NCBI RefSeq assembly: GCF_016908195.1 | Contig: NZ_JAFBDK010000008.1 | Span: forward strand, 106,188-170,187 | Source of the DNA: Jeotgalibacillus terrae | Lineage (GTDB): Bacteria; Bacillota; Bacilli; Bacillales; Jeotgalibacillaceae | DNA: 64,000 nucleotides | Reading direction: 5' to 3' | Shown here: positions 58,174-64,000 of the stretch, one piece after another | How positions within the stretch are numbered: the stretch's first letter is position 1 | How the letters are laid out: every line of letters begins with the position of its first letter | Translations under genes and position numbers: made by a program | Notes under the pieces: model-generated | Told to the model about the DNA's origin: nothing | The model's database searches: none | Seen by the model: only the letters and a program-made list of their open reading frames with translations

Positions 58174-58914
58174 GTGACTAACCCGACAAACCGTAAATGG
58201 ATCATGGGACAGACCTGGAATGACCTGCTGTTTGCCCATTATCCGGTCAATGAGAAACATCTGCGTCTCCTGCTCCCTGACTGCCTGAGATTAGATACGT
58301 ATGAAGGGCAGGCATGGGTCAGCGTTGTCCCGTTTGAAATGAGTGATATCTACTTCAGAGGTTTATCTGCAGTGAAATACCGGAAGCGGTTCAGCGAGTT
58401 GAATGTCAGAACCTATGTCACATTTAACGGTGAACCGGGCATCTACTTTTTCAGCCTTGATGCCAATAGCCCGCTGGCTGTACAGCTTGCAAACTTATCT
58501 TATGCTCTGCCATATCTGCATGCGGATATGAGTGTACAGAAGCATGGAGATACCATTCAATTTAAAAGCAACCGGACTGACAAGCGAACATTAGCCGGCT
58601 CTTTTTACGGAAGGTATGCACCTGATGGAGATCCGTTTCAAACGACACCCGGGACGCTCACCTGGTGGCTGACTGAAAGATACGCGCTATATACTGTTAA
58701 AAATAACAAGATATTAAAAGGCTCTATTTTTCATGAACCATGGAAGCTGCAACCCGCAAAAGCTTCATTTACATTAAATAATGTTGCTGAAAGCGCAGGG
58801 GTTGAACTGCCGCAAACGCCTCAACTTCTCCATTTCGCGCGGAAGCTGAACGTACGTGTCTGGCCTCCTGAGCAGATTGGCATTTTTCATAAAGAAAAGA
58901 GATCCGGCACATAA
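58174..58914 (+). CDS. DUF2071 (YqjF) family protein
   Basis: 246 residues of the acetoacetate-decarboxylase-like YqjF family: QTWNDLLFAHYPVNEKHLRLLLPDCLRLDTYEGQAWVSVVPF (in part LLLPDCLRLDTYEGQAWVS), SELNVRTYVTFNGEPGIYFFSLDA (about 75-98) and LTERYALYTV. Function unknown. The start is GTG 58174, eight bases after AGGTGG; GTG 58162 is inside that site. The stop codon is in the loop of its terminator. Confidence 0.87.
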   Translation: MTNPTNRKWIMGQTWNDLLFAHYPVNEKHLRLLLPDCLRLDTYEGQAWVSVVPFEMSDIYFRGLSAVKYRKRFSELNVRTYVTFNGEPGIYFFSLDANSPLAVQLANLSYALPYLHADMSVQKHGDTIQFKSNRTDKRTLAGSFYGRYAPDGDPFQTTPGTLTWWLTERYALYTVKNNKILKGSIFHEPWKLQPAKASFTLNNVAESAGVELPQTPQLLHFARKLNVRVWPPEQIGIFHKEKRSGT

Positions 58915-58927
58915 CCGGATCTCTTTC
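58896..58927. terminator. Bidirectional terminator with the DUF2071 stop in its loop
   Basis: AAAGAGATCCGG-CACATAA-CCGGATCTCTTT, a perfect 12-bp stem. TAA 58912-58914 is in the loop, and the left arm encodes the last residues KRSG. Confidence 0.95.
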
Positions 58928-58930
58928 ACA

Positions 58931-59230
58931 TTAAGATAACTTCAATTCTTCACCCTGAAACATCTGAACAGAAAGCGGTGCGGCCAGAAATGCCGGCGCT
59001 TTTTCTGCAAATGCTTTGAAGTGTGCGCTCTCATTATGGTGCTGAACAGCATCCATTCCTGTCCAAAGCTCTACCATCGTGAATGTGTGTTCCTGCTCGA
59101 TATCTTTTTTCAACGTATAAGAAACATTGCCTTCCTCCTGCTGGGAAGCTTCTGTTAATAGCTTCGCAGCATCAAGAAATGCCTGTTCTTTTGAAGGCTG
59201 GATCTGTAATTGTGCAAGTGTAATAATCAT
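58931..59230 (-). CDS. Antibiotic biosynthesis monooxygenase (ABM) domain protein
   Basis: 99 residues, ferredoxin-like ABM fold: ITLAQLQIQPSKEQAFLDAAKLL, then EGNVSYTLKKDIEQEHTFTMVELWTGMDAVQHHNESAHFKAF. Such proteins act on quinones or haem-like substrates without cofactors; the exact one is unknown. It is the last gene of a MarR/nitroreductase operon, a grouping typical for quinone or electrophile detoxification. ATG 59230. Confidence 0.88.
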   Translation of the reverse strand: MIITLAQLQIQPSKEQAFLDAAKLLTEASQQEEGNVSYTLKKDIEQEHTFTMVELWTGMDAVQHHNESAHFKAFAEKAPAFLAAPLSVQMFQGEELKLS

Positions 59231-59245
59231 CTGACTCTCTCCTTT

Positions 59246-59881
59246 TTACTTCCACTGAGCGATTTCTTCAATTGGCAGACGGACAGATTGATAGCCTTTT
59301 TCTGCTGCCTGACCAATCGAGATCAGCATAACCGGCTGATAGCGTTCTTTATCCATGCCATATGCTTCAGCAATCTGATCTTTTTCATAGCCGCCGATCG
59401 GGTTCGTATCATAACCATGAGCACGCGCAGCAAGCATCAATTGCATTGACACAAGCCCCGCATCAATCAGATTCATTTCTTTCATCTGCTGTTCAGGAAC
59501 TGCGCTTAGCATTCCTTTAATACCAGGAACTTGACGATCTCTAACTTCAGCAGGCATTAATCCTCTTTCAACCGCTGTATCATAAATATCCTCAATATAC
59601 GCCAGGCTGTTCATATCCACAAATACTGCGATCACAGCAGAAGACGTTTCCACCTGTCTTTGGTTGAACTTTGCAAGCGGCTTAAGCGTTTCTTTTCCTT
59701 GTTCGCTGTCAATGACAAGAAAGCGCCAAGGCTGAAGATTAACAGATGAAGGTGCAAGCGTTGCTTCTGTCAAAATCTCTGTCATTTCTTCTTTACTGAT
59801 TTTTACCGATGGATCATATTCTCGGATTGAACGTCTGCCTGTAATAATGTCTTTAAAATCGTTTGTGATTGTTTTGTTCAT
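59246..59881 (-). CDS. Nitroreductase family FMN enzyme
   Basis: 211 residues. FMN-binding signatures RRSIREYDPSVKISKEEM (about 16-33), LAPSSVNLQPWRFLVID (about 42-58) and ARAHGYDTNPIGGY (about 152-165) place it in the nitroreductase superfamily (YodC/YdgI-like). It probably reduces quinones or nitroaromatics. ATG 59881; 23 bases after marR and 15 before the ABM gene, all one operon. Confidence 0.92.
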   Translation of the reverse strand: MNKTITNDFKDIITGRRSIREYDPSVKISKEEMTEILTEATLAPSSVNLQPWRFLVIDSEQGKETLKPLAKFNQRQVETSSAVIAVFVDMNSLAYIEDIYDTAVERGLMPAEVRDRQVPGIKGMLSAVPEQQMKEMNLIDAGLVSMQLMLAARAHGYDTNPIGGYEKDQIAEAYGMDKERYQPVMLISIGQAAEKGYQSVRLPIEEIAQWK

Positions 59882-59904
59882 TGTAAAAACTCCTTGTATT
59901 TAAA

Positions 59905-60339
59905 TTAATCGTTAAAATCATTAACATTCTGCTGGATCCTCGCCAGCTGACCTGATAAATGATTGATTTCTTCTTCAGAGAAATCTTTCAGCACGTGATC
60001 AACAAAGCGGTCTTTTTCAGCTTTAAAAGAATCAATCTGATCTCTACCCTGCTTCGTCAGCCTGACAAAGGTGACTCTGTTATCTGCAGGATTTTTCCTG
60101 CGGGAAACCATTCCCTTTTCTTCAAGCTGTCTGAGATGCCTGGTTACTGCAGCGTTGTCAATACTGACTTCTTTCTGCAAAGCTGACTGGTTGATTTCAT
60201 CCACTTCAAAAAGCGCATTCAGCAAGTCCAGCCTGGACTGACTCATGCCTGTGCACCGTTCAAACTTCGGACTCATAAATTTATAAATATCATTTAATTG
60301 ATAAATGATTTTTCCTTTTTCTGAACAATGTTTCCTCAA
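59905..60339 (-). CDS. MarR family transcriptional regulator
   Basis: 144 residues with a MarR winged HTH: LLNALFEVDEINQSALQKEVSIDNAAVTRHLRQLEEKGMVSRRKNPADNRVTFVRLTKQG (in part ALQKEVSIDNAAVTRHLRQ and the RRKNPADNR wing). Two cysteines in the N-terminal quarter could sense electrophiles. TTG 60339 is the probable start, eight bases after AGGAGG; GTG 60348 sits in that site. First gene of the operon with nitroreductase and ABM monooxygenase. Confidence 0.88.
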   Translation of the reverse strand: MRKHCSEKGKIIYQLNDIYKFMSPKFERCTGMSQSRLDLLNALFEVDEINQSALQKEVSIDNAAVTRHLRQLEEKGMVSRRKNPADNRVTFVRLTKQGRDQIDSFKAEKDRFVDHVLKDFSEEEINHLSGQLARIQQNVNDFND

Positions 60340-60354
60340 AGCATGCACCTCCTG

Positions 60355-60440
60355 CTAATCATTGAGGGGTCAATTAATCGTTTAAAGCTCTTCATTCGAT
60401 TGACTTTTACACTATAACACCTAATCATTTGAGGGGTCAA
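60355..60440 (-). promoter_or_regulatory. marR operon promoter with a duplicated operator
   Basis: TTGACC (60435-60440), 18 bases, TATAGT (60411-60416) is a good sigma-A promoter on the minus strand. The segment CTAATCATT(T)GAGGGGTCAA occurs twice in direct orientation, at 60421-60440 (over the -35) and 60355-60373 (leader). Each includes the inverted repeat TTGA-CCCC-TCAA. Two MarR sites, one over the promoter and one downstream, are the simplest interpretation. Confidence 0.65.
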
Positions 60441-60460
60441 AGGTTTTGCTTAATCATAAG

Positions 60461-60506
60461 AAAAAGCCTGAAATACGCCTTTTCCCAAGGCATATTTCAG
60501 GCTTTC
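60461..60506. terminator. Bidirectional terminator of the cupin gene
   Basis: AAAGCCTGAAATACGCCTT-TTCCC-AAGGCATATTTCAGGCTTT pairs over about 18 bases with one mismatch. Confidence 0.9.
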
Positions 60507-60531
60507 ATTCACTTAGAAGTTCTTAAAAGAA

Positions 60532-61044
60532 CTAATAATCTCCCTCAGCTGCCATTGCATCTGCTTTCGTCTGATGAACGGTACCAAACGGGTGATTGGG
60601 CGGGGCATAGATTGAATACAGCTTCAGCGGCATACAGCCGGTATTCGTCAGGTTGTGCCACGATCCTGCCGGAATGACGATTGCACAATCTTCAAACACA
60701 TGGCACATATAGTTCATTTCGTCTTTCTTCGCACCCATTTGTACCAGGCCTTCCCCATGCTCCACTCTCAAGAACTGATCCACATTTGGATGCATTTCAA
60801 GACCGATACACTCTCCCGGCATCAGGTTCATGAGAGTTACCTGGAGATACTCTCCTGTCCACAGTGACCTGCGAAATGCATTGTTTTGCATCGTGTCAGC
60901 ATGAATATTTGTGACAAACGGTGCTGGTCCATGATCCCTCAGGTTATAATCGTGTCCCTGGCAGTGATGATAACACTCGTGATCCGGCATAGCCATCTGA
61001 CCGGGCATTTGTTGATATCCGTTATGCATATGCAACGCATTCAA
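60532..61044 (-). CDS. Cupin domain protein with His-rich N-terminus
   Basis: 170 residues. The cupin barrel has motif 1 GLEMHPNVDQFLRVEHGEG (about 82-100; His and Glu ligands) and motif 2 AIVIPAGSWHNLTNTG (about 121-136). A His/Met-rich N-terminus (DHECYHHCQGHDYN) precedes it. Probably a metal-dependent small enzyme or coat-type cupin; not recognised further. The start is uncertain (TTG 61044, TTG 61035 or ATG 61029), each near AAAGGA. Confidence 0.75.
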   Translation of the reverse strand: MNALHMHNGYQQMPGQMAMPDHECYHHCQGHDYNLRDHGPAPFVTNIHADTMQNNAFRRSLWTGEYLQVTLMNLMPGECIGLEMHPNVDQFLRVEHGEGLVQMGAKKDEMNYMCHVFEDCAIVIPAGSWHNLTNTGCMPLKLYSIYAPPNHPFGTVHQTKADAMAAEGDY

Positions 61045-61109
61045 ATCCTTTCACACGTGATAACCTATTTTATGCTCGGATCAGCAGAGTGTTCACCTCA
61101 GTGGTGGAA

Positions 61110-61898
61110 TTATAGGATTGAAAACTCGTCATTCTTCAAATCAGTGATCAGCATATGTCCCGGCGCATGGGTAATCATTAAGCTGGGCTTTACCTGCATG
61201 GCAACTGCCTGCGGTGTCACGCCGCAGGCCCAGAATACAGGAATTTCTCCATCCTTCACTGTCACAGCATCACCAAAGTCAGGCTGATTTAGATCCTGAA
61301 TACCGATTTTAGACGGATCTCCGATATGAATCGGTGCACCATGAACAGATGGAAATCGGCTTGTGACCTGAACCGCCCTGATCGCCTGTTGCTCTGTCAT
61401 CGGACGCATACTGACAACCGTTGGCCCTTCAAACCGGCCAGCTTTTGTACATTGAATAGAGGTCTTATACATTGGTACATTACAGTTCTCTTCTATGTGT
61501 CTGATTGGAATCCCATTTTTCATCATAGCCTCTTCAAAAGTAAAACTGCAGCCAATCAGAAAACCGACCATATCGTCTGTCCAGAGGTCTGACACGTCAT
61601 CCCGTTCTTCTGTGAATTGTCCATCACGATAGACACGATATTTCGGAATATCTGTCTTTACATTGCTATCAGGCGCCGCAATCGCTGCAGCCTGAGCACC
61701 CTTTTCAATCACATCAATGATTGGACACGCCTTTGGATTCCGCTGACAGAAAAGCAGGAATTCAAAAGCGAGCTCCTTTGGCAGGACTGCAAGGTTCGTT
61801 TGAATATAACCGTTTGCCATGCCGGAAGTAGGCTTCTTCCATTCGCCGTTCCTGATCATTTCTCTTGCTTTTGCGGGAATCAGCTCTGAGATGTTCAT
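61110..61898 (-). CDS. YcsI/DUF1445 putative hydro-lyase
   Basis: 262 residues matching the DUF1445 family: GMANGYIQTNLAVLPKELAFEFLLFCQRNPKACPIIDV, then VGFLIGCSFTFEEAMMKNGIPIRH and VSMRPM, and VFWACGVTPQAVAM (about 220-235, with the conserved Cys-Gly) and THAPGHMLITDLKN. Relatives act as D-glutamate cyclase or 2-oxo hydro-lyases; the reaction here is not known. ATG 61898. Confidence 0.9.
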   Translation of the reverse strand: MNISELIPAKAREMIRNGEWKKPTSGMANGYIQTNLAVLPKELAFEFLLFCQRNPKACPIIDVIEKGAQAAAIAAPDSNVKTDIPKYRVYRDGQFTEERDDVSDLWTDDMVGFLIGCSFTFEEAMMKNGIPIRHIEENCNVPMYKTSIQCTKAGRFEGPTVVSMRPMTEQQAIRAVQVTSRFPSVHGAPIHIGDPSKIGIQDLNQPDFGDAVTVKDGEIPVFWACGVTPQAVAMQVKPSLMITHAPGHMLITDLKNDEFSIL

Positions 61899-62031
61899 AT
61901 TATGTATGCCTCCTGTATCGAATTTTTAAGTAACCTTATTCGTCTGATCATATCATACTTCCATAATTGGTATTTCTTTTCCTATCCCCTTCCACTACAA
62001 TAGAAACAGGGAAAACGTCAGGAGGAATTGG

Positions 62032-62208
62032 ATGACATTCATAACCGGCTTACTGATTGCGCTGTTCGGTATATTTTTGATGAATCTGACCGTGGATGGG
62101 CTTGGCACGTTAGGAAACGATATCATGCATGGGACAGGGCTGGTCCTTACGATGGGTGGGATGTATATGGCTGTGAAAGGCCGTAGTGAAGGGGAAAAGA
62201 GGGTGTGA
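62032..62208 (+). CDS. 58-residue small membrane protein
   Basis: Short gene: ATG 62032 follows AGGAGG by six bases, and a TGA at 62206 ends it. Two hydrophobic segments (FITGLLIALFGIFLMNL and GTGLVLTMGGMYMAVKG) surround a polar GTLGNDIMH loop. Unrecognised. The next gene starts five bases downstream, so the two are probably cotranscribed. Confidence 0.75.
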   Translation: MTFITGLLIALFGIFLMNLTVDGLGTLGNDIMHGTGLVLTMGGMYMAVKGRSEGEKRV

Positions 62209-62212
62209 AACA

Positions 62213-62719
62213 ATGAAGATATTACCTGCTATTATCATAAGTATAGTTGTAACCTTGTCTCTCATAGCATTCCCGCTTTTTTTCATCTTCTCACAGGTTA
62301 CTCACGAAGATGGTCAAATTGACCGTGCAGAAGCAGGCGGGTACCAGCTTTCCATTATTCAGGATCAACAGGAGCGGGCATTTCAGTGGACCGTCAGTAA
62401 TGGAGAACAGACATTAAAGATGAATGAAACAAACTTAAATGAAAACGATTTACTGAATTACAGAGACGCTGTTTATGAAATGGATGGGGCCTTTTCAACA
62501 GCTATGATCTCTGGTGCATACATACTCATTGCGTTGATTGTCAGTCTGGTCTTTTTTATCAGAAACAAGCAGGAGCGGAGAAGCCCGCTGATCCTGATCA
62601 TAGGTGTGATGGTGGGGATAGCGGTATACACCCTTGCTTCAAACACCATGCAGTATCAAAACGCACTGCAGGATGCCTCGTATTATTTTTTCCGGTTATC
62701 ACAGGGAGCAGGATCTTAA
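62213..62719 (+). CDS. Membrane protein with extracytoplasmic domain, unknown function
   Basis: 168 residues: N-terminal signal or anchor (IIISIVVTLSLIAFPLFFIF), an external part (about 30-95) with YQLSIIQDQQERAFQWTVSN, then two further membrane helices (AYILIALIVSLVFFI; LILIIGVMVGIAVYTL). No recognised family. ATG 62213 follows GAGGGTG. Confidence 0.7.
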   Translation: MKILPAIIISIVVTLSLIAFPLFFIFSQVTHEDGQIDRAEAGGYQLSIIQDQQERAFQWTVSNGEQTLKMNETNLNENDLLNYRDAVYEMDGAFSTAMISGAYILIALIVSLVFFIRNKQERRSPLILIIGVMVGIAVYTLASNTMQYQNALQDASYYFFRLSQGAGS

Positions 62720-62726
62720 AGATCAC

Positions 62727-63227
62727 TTATGCTTCCTGCTGATACAGAATGTTCCCCTCCTCATCGCTCACAATTACATCTGAGACAGCTGCTTTTGTTT
62801 CACTTTTGTTCAGGAGAAAAGCTCCCTCGTCTCCATCAGTCATCGCGCTGTCAGAAGTCCCGTCAGCATATTGAACCGTCACAACATTCGCCTGATCGCT
62901 TAGTTCTTCACTGAATACGACACTTGCCGCAACAATATCACCGCTGATAGATCTCACCATGACAGGATCACTTTCTGTCCAGGCGTAGGGTGTAAAGTCA
63001 CTGTCATATTTTGCAGTGCGGTGTGAAACCTTATACAGCCCTTCCTTCACTAAAATAAACGTCATTCCATTTCCATTCTTAACAGCAATCGGATCCAGTT
63101 CATGCTTCTGAACGAATCCCTCAATCTGCTCTTTAGTCAGTGCACTGTTATGAAAAATGCCCGTCACATTGATTATCGTCAGAATGAATACGCCAAGGAT
63201 AATGGCTTTTAATATTCTTTTATTCAC
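62727..63227 (-). CDS. Membrane-anchored protein of unknown function
   Basis: 166 residues: N-terminal anchor (ILKAIILGVFILTIINVTGIF) and a soluble external domain with beta-like strands (TFILVKEGLYKVSHRT; VVTVQYADGTSD), ending NILYQQEA. Unrecognised. The ATG overlaps the DinB gene stop by four bases. Convergent with the 62213 gene with only seven bases between stops and no clear terminator. Confidence 0.7.
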   Translation of the reverse strand: MNKRILKAIILGVFILTIINVTGIFHNSALTKEQIEGFVQKHELDPIAVKNGNGMTFILVKEGLYKVSHRTAKYDSDFTPYAWTESDPVMVRSISGDIVAASVVFSEELSDQANVVTVQYADGTSDSAMTDGDEGAFLLNKSETKAAVSDVIVSDEEGNILYQQEA

Positions 63228-63742
63228 TGATTCTCCCTCCTGACCCGTTTCTTCTGAAAGATCTGTCCGCTGTGCCGCGCTTCATGTTCGATCAGATGAT
63301 GAATGACCCACTCAGGTGTTACATCATACTCCTCTAATTCTCTTGAGGTCCGCCAGTCAATTTCATTCATCTGCTTGAAATGAAAGCATAGGGTATCTCT
63401 GACTTTTTGCAGCCTTTGGATATGCTGTTCAACTGATTCACCTTTAAATGGCTGTAGTTTGCCATTATCCCAGCTCTCATCAGGAAACAAAGCTTCAATC
63501 TCACTGTCCCAGTCTCTGCATAAAACTTCACCATACAGCCAGCCTGCCTCCACAGCCGCAATATGATACAGCAGAGTCCCAATCGAATGAAGTCCATCAT
63601 CGTCAGCGTCTAATTCATCCTGAGTCAGATCACAAATTCTGGAGATCAGTGTTCCCCGCACATCCTCCAGACACCAGATCTGCCGTCCAATATCCGGTGA
63701 GTAGCCTGGTAGTGTTTGAATAGATAACTGTTCTTTTGTCAT
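63224..63742 (-). CDS. DinB family protein
   Basis: 172 residues of the four-helix DinB/YfiT fold: YSPDIGRQIWCLEDVRGTL, HSIGTLLYHIAAVEAGWLYGEVL (first His ligand, about 52-60) and VIHHLIEHEARHSGQI (about 148-163, His ligands). These proteins bind a divalent metal and act as thiol-dependent transferases or hydrolases; the role here is unknown. ATG 63742 follows GGGAGGCGT. Confidence 0.88.
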   Translation of the reverse strand: MTKEQLSIQTLPGYSPDIGRQIWCLEDVRGTLISRICDLTQDELDADDDGLHSIGTLLYHIAAVEAGWLYGEVLCRDWDSEIEALFPDESWDNGKLQPFKGESVEQHIQRLQKVRDTLCFHFKQMNEIDWRTSRELEEYDVTPEWVIHHLIEHEARHSGQIFQKKRVRRENQ

Positions 63743-63837
63743 AGATACGCCTCCCTTTATGCCTTGATAAATGAATGAGCCTGAGACAAAACGATGATAA
63801 TTGTTGTTTGAATTACTTTTTATTGAAATAAATCTTA

Positions 63838-63911
63838 GTGGAACGGAGCGCAAGGCGGTGACTCCGGGACGATTAGCGGGACAGCTGAGACCCCACAGCC
63901 GAAGGCGAGTT
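63838..63911 (+). repeat. Truncated dispersed element, copy 5 (related subfamily)
   Basis: Resembles the start of a full copy: TGGAACGGAGCGCAAGGCGG, then TGACTCCGGGA and GGGACAGCTGAGACCCCACA, ending in GAAGGCGAG. The second half is missing. The sequence has drifted from the other four copies. After it, 63912-64000 holds nothing recognisable. Confidence 0.7.
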
Positions 63912-64000
63912 ATCATGAACAAAACTAGCTCCTTATTCGTACATTCGTAGGTTAACTGGGTATAAGAAAGTAAGAAACCATCAAACCCAATCAGAGCTAT

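Overview
The window looks like a chromosomal segment of a low-to-moderate GC, Gram-positive, Bacillus-like bacterium (Bacillota; Bacillaceae or Caryophanaceae, with Jeotgalibacillus-type genera a guess only). Reasons: strong AGGAGG-type ribosome binding sites, frequent GTG and TTG starts, compact hairpin-plus-T-tract terminators, CcpA-type cre sites, and Bacillus-type families (FloT without operonic NfeD, ModAB without ModC, YcsI, YqkD-like, DUF2332, DUF1992). No rRNA, tRNA, prophage, transposase, CRISPR array or plasmid gene was seen, and no gene-free stretch exceeds about 300 bases.

Layout. 1-2.7 kb: mannitol PTS permease mtlA and its PRD activator mtlR, running off the left edge. 2.9-9.5 kb: PAS-STAS stressosome-like protein, P-loop kinase-like protein, PlsY acyltransferase, GNAT, a sodium/dicarboxylate symporter with a good cre/promoter, and an MFS exporter. 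9.7-16 kb: HxlR regulator, flotillin, a nucleotidyltransferase/GNAT/GNAT operon, and a YeiH-family exporter divergent from a LysR regulator. 16-25.5 kb: PPOX flavoprotein, M14-like peptidase, an ECF sigma operon with its own ECF-like promoter, arylamine acetyltransferase, a CdsA-like membrane protein, an NlpC-like hydrolase, a GDSL esterase and small membrane proteins. 25.5-35 kb: DUF2332, threonine aldolase, a DHA2 exporter divergent from a TetR regulator, SelO, HAD phosphatase, AhpD-like protein and a DUF2207 protein. 35-44.4 kb: two NUDIX genes with a histidine phosphatase, a YdcZ/Crp/YdcZ cassette, a glutathionyl-hydroquinone-reductase-like enzyme, a kinase-like zinc-ribbon protein, and an XRE-cupin regulator divergent from an EmrE-type transporter. 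44.4-57 kb: an ANT(6)-like/DUF4083/MOSC/NUDIX operon, ModA-ModB, GrpB, MEDS-domain protein, renalase-like oxidoreductase, a diguanylate cyclase, redox enzymes and a lipoprotein with a rearranged cupredoxin domain. 57-64 kb: MBL hydrolase, a MarR/nitroreductase/monooxygenase operon, cupin, YcsI, small membrane proteins and DinB.

The gene content is mostly house-keeping, detoxification, efflux and stress functions in one- to four-gene units. The unusual content lies between genes. Three arrays of degenerate units with an exact 21-base period begin with GTTC. Each follows (or, in one case, starts inside) the end of a gene in that gene's orientation, and two of them sit before an intrinsic terminator. 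A second family of about 180-base palindromic elements (four copies and a fragment) shows compensating changes in its stems, and in two cases supplies the stop codon of the adjacent gene.
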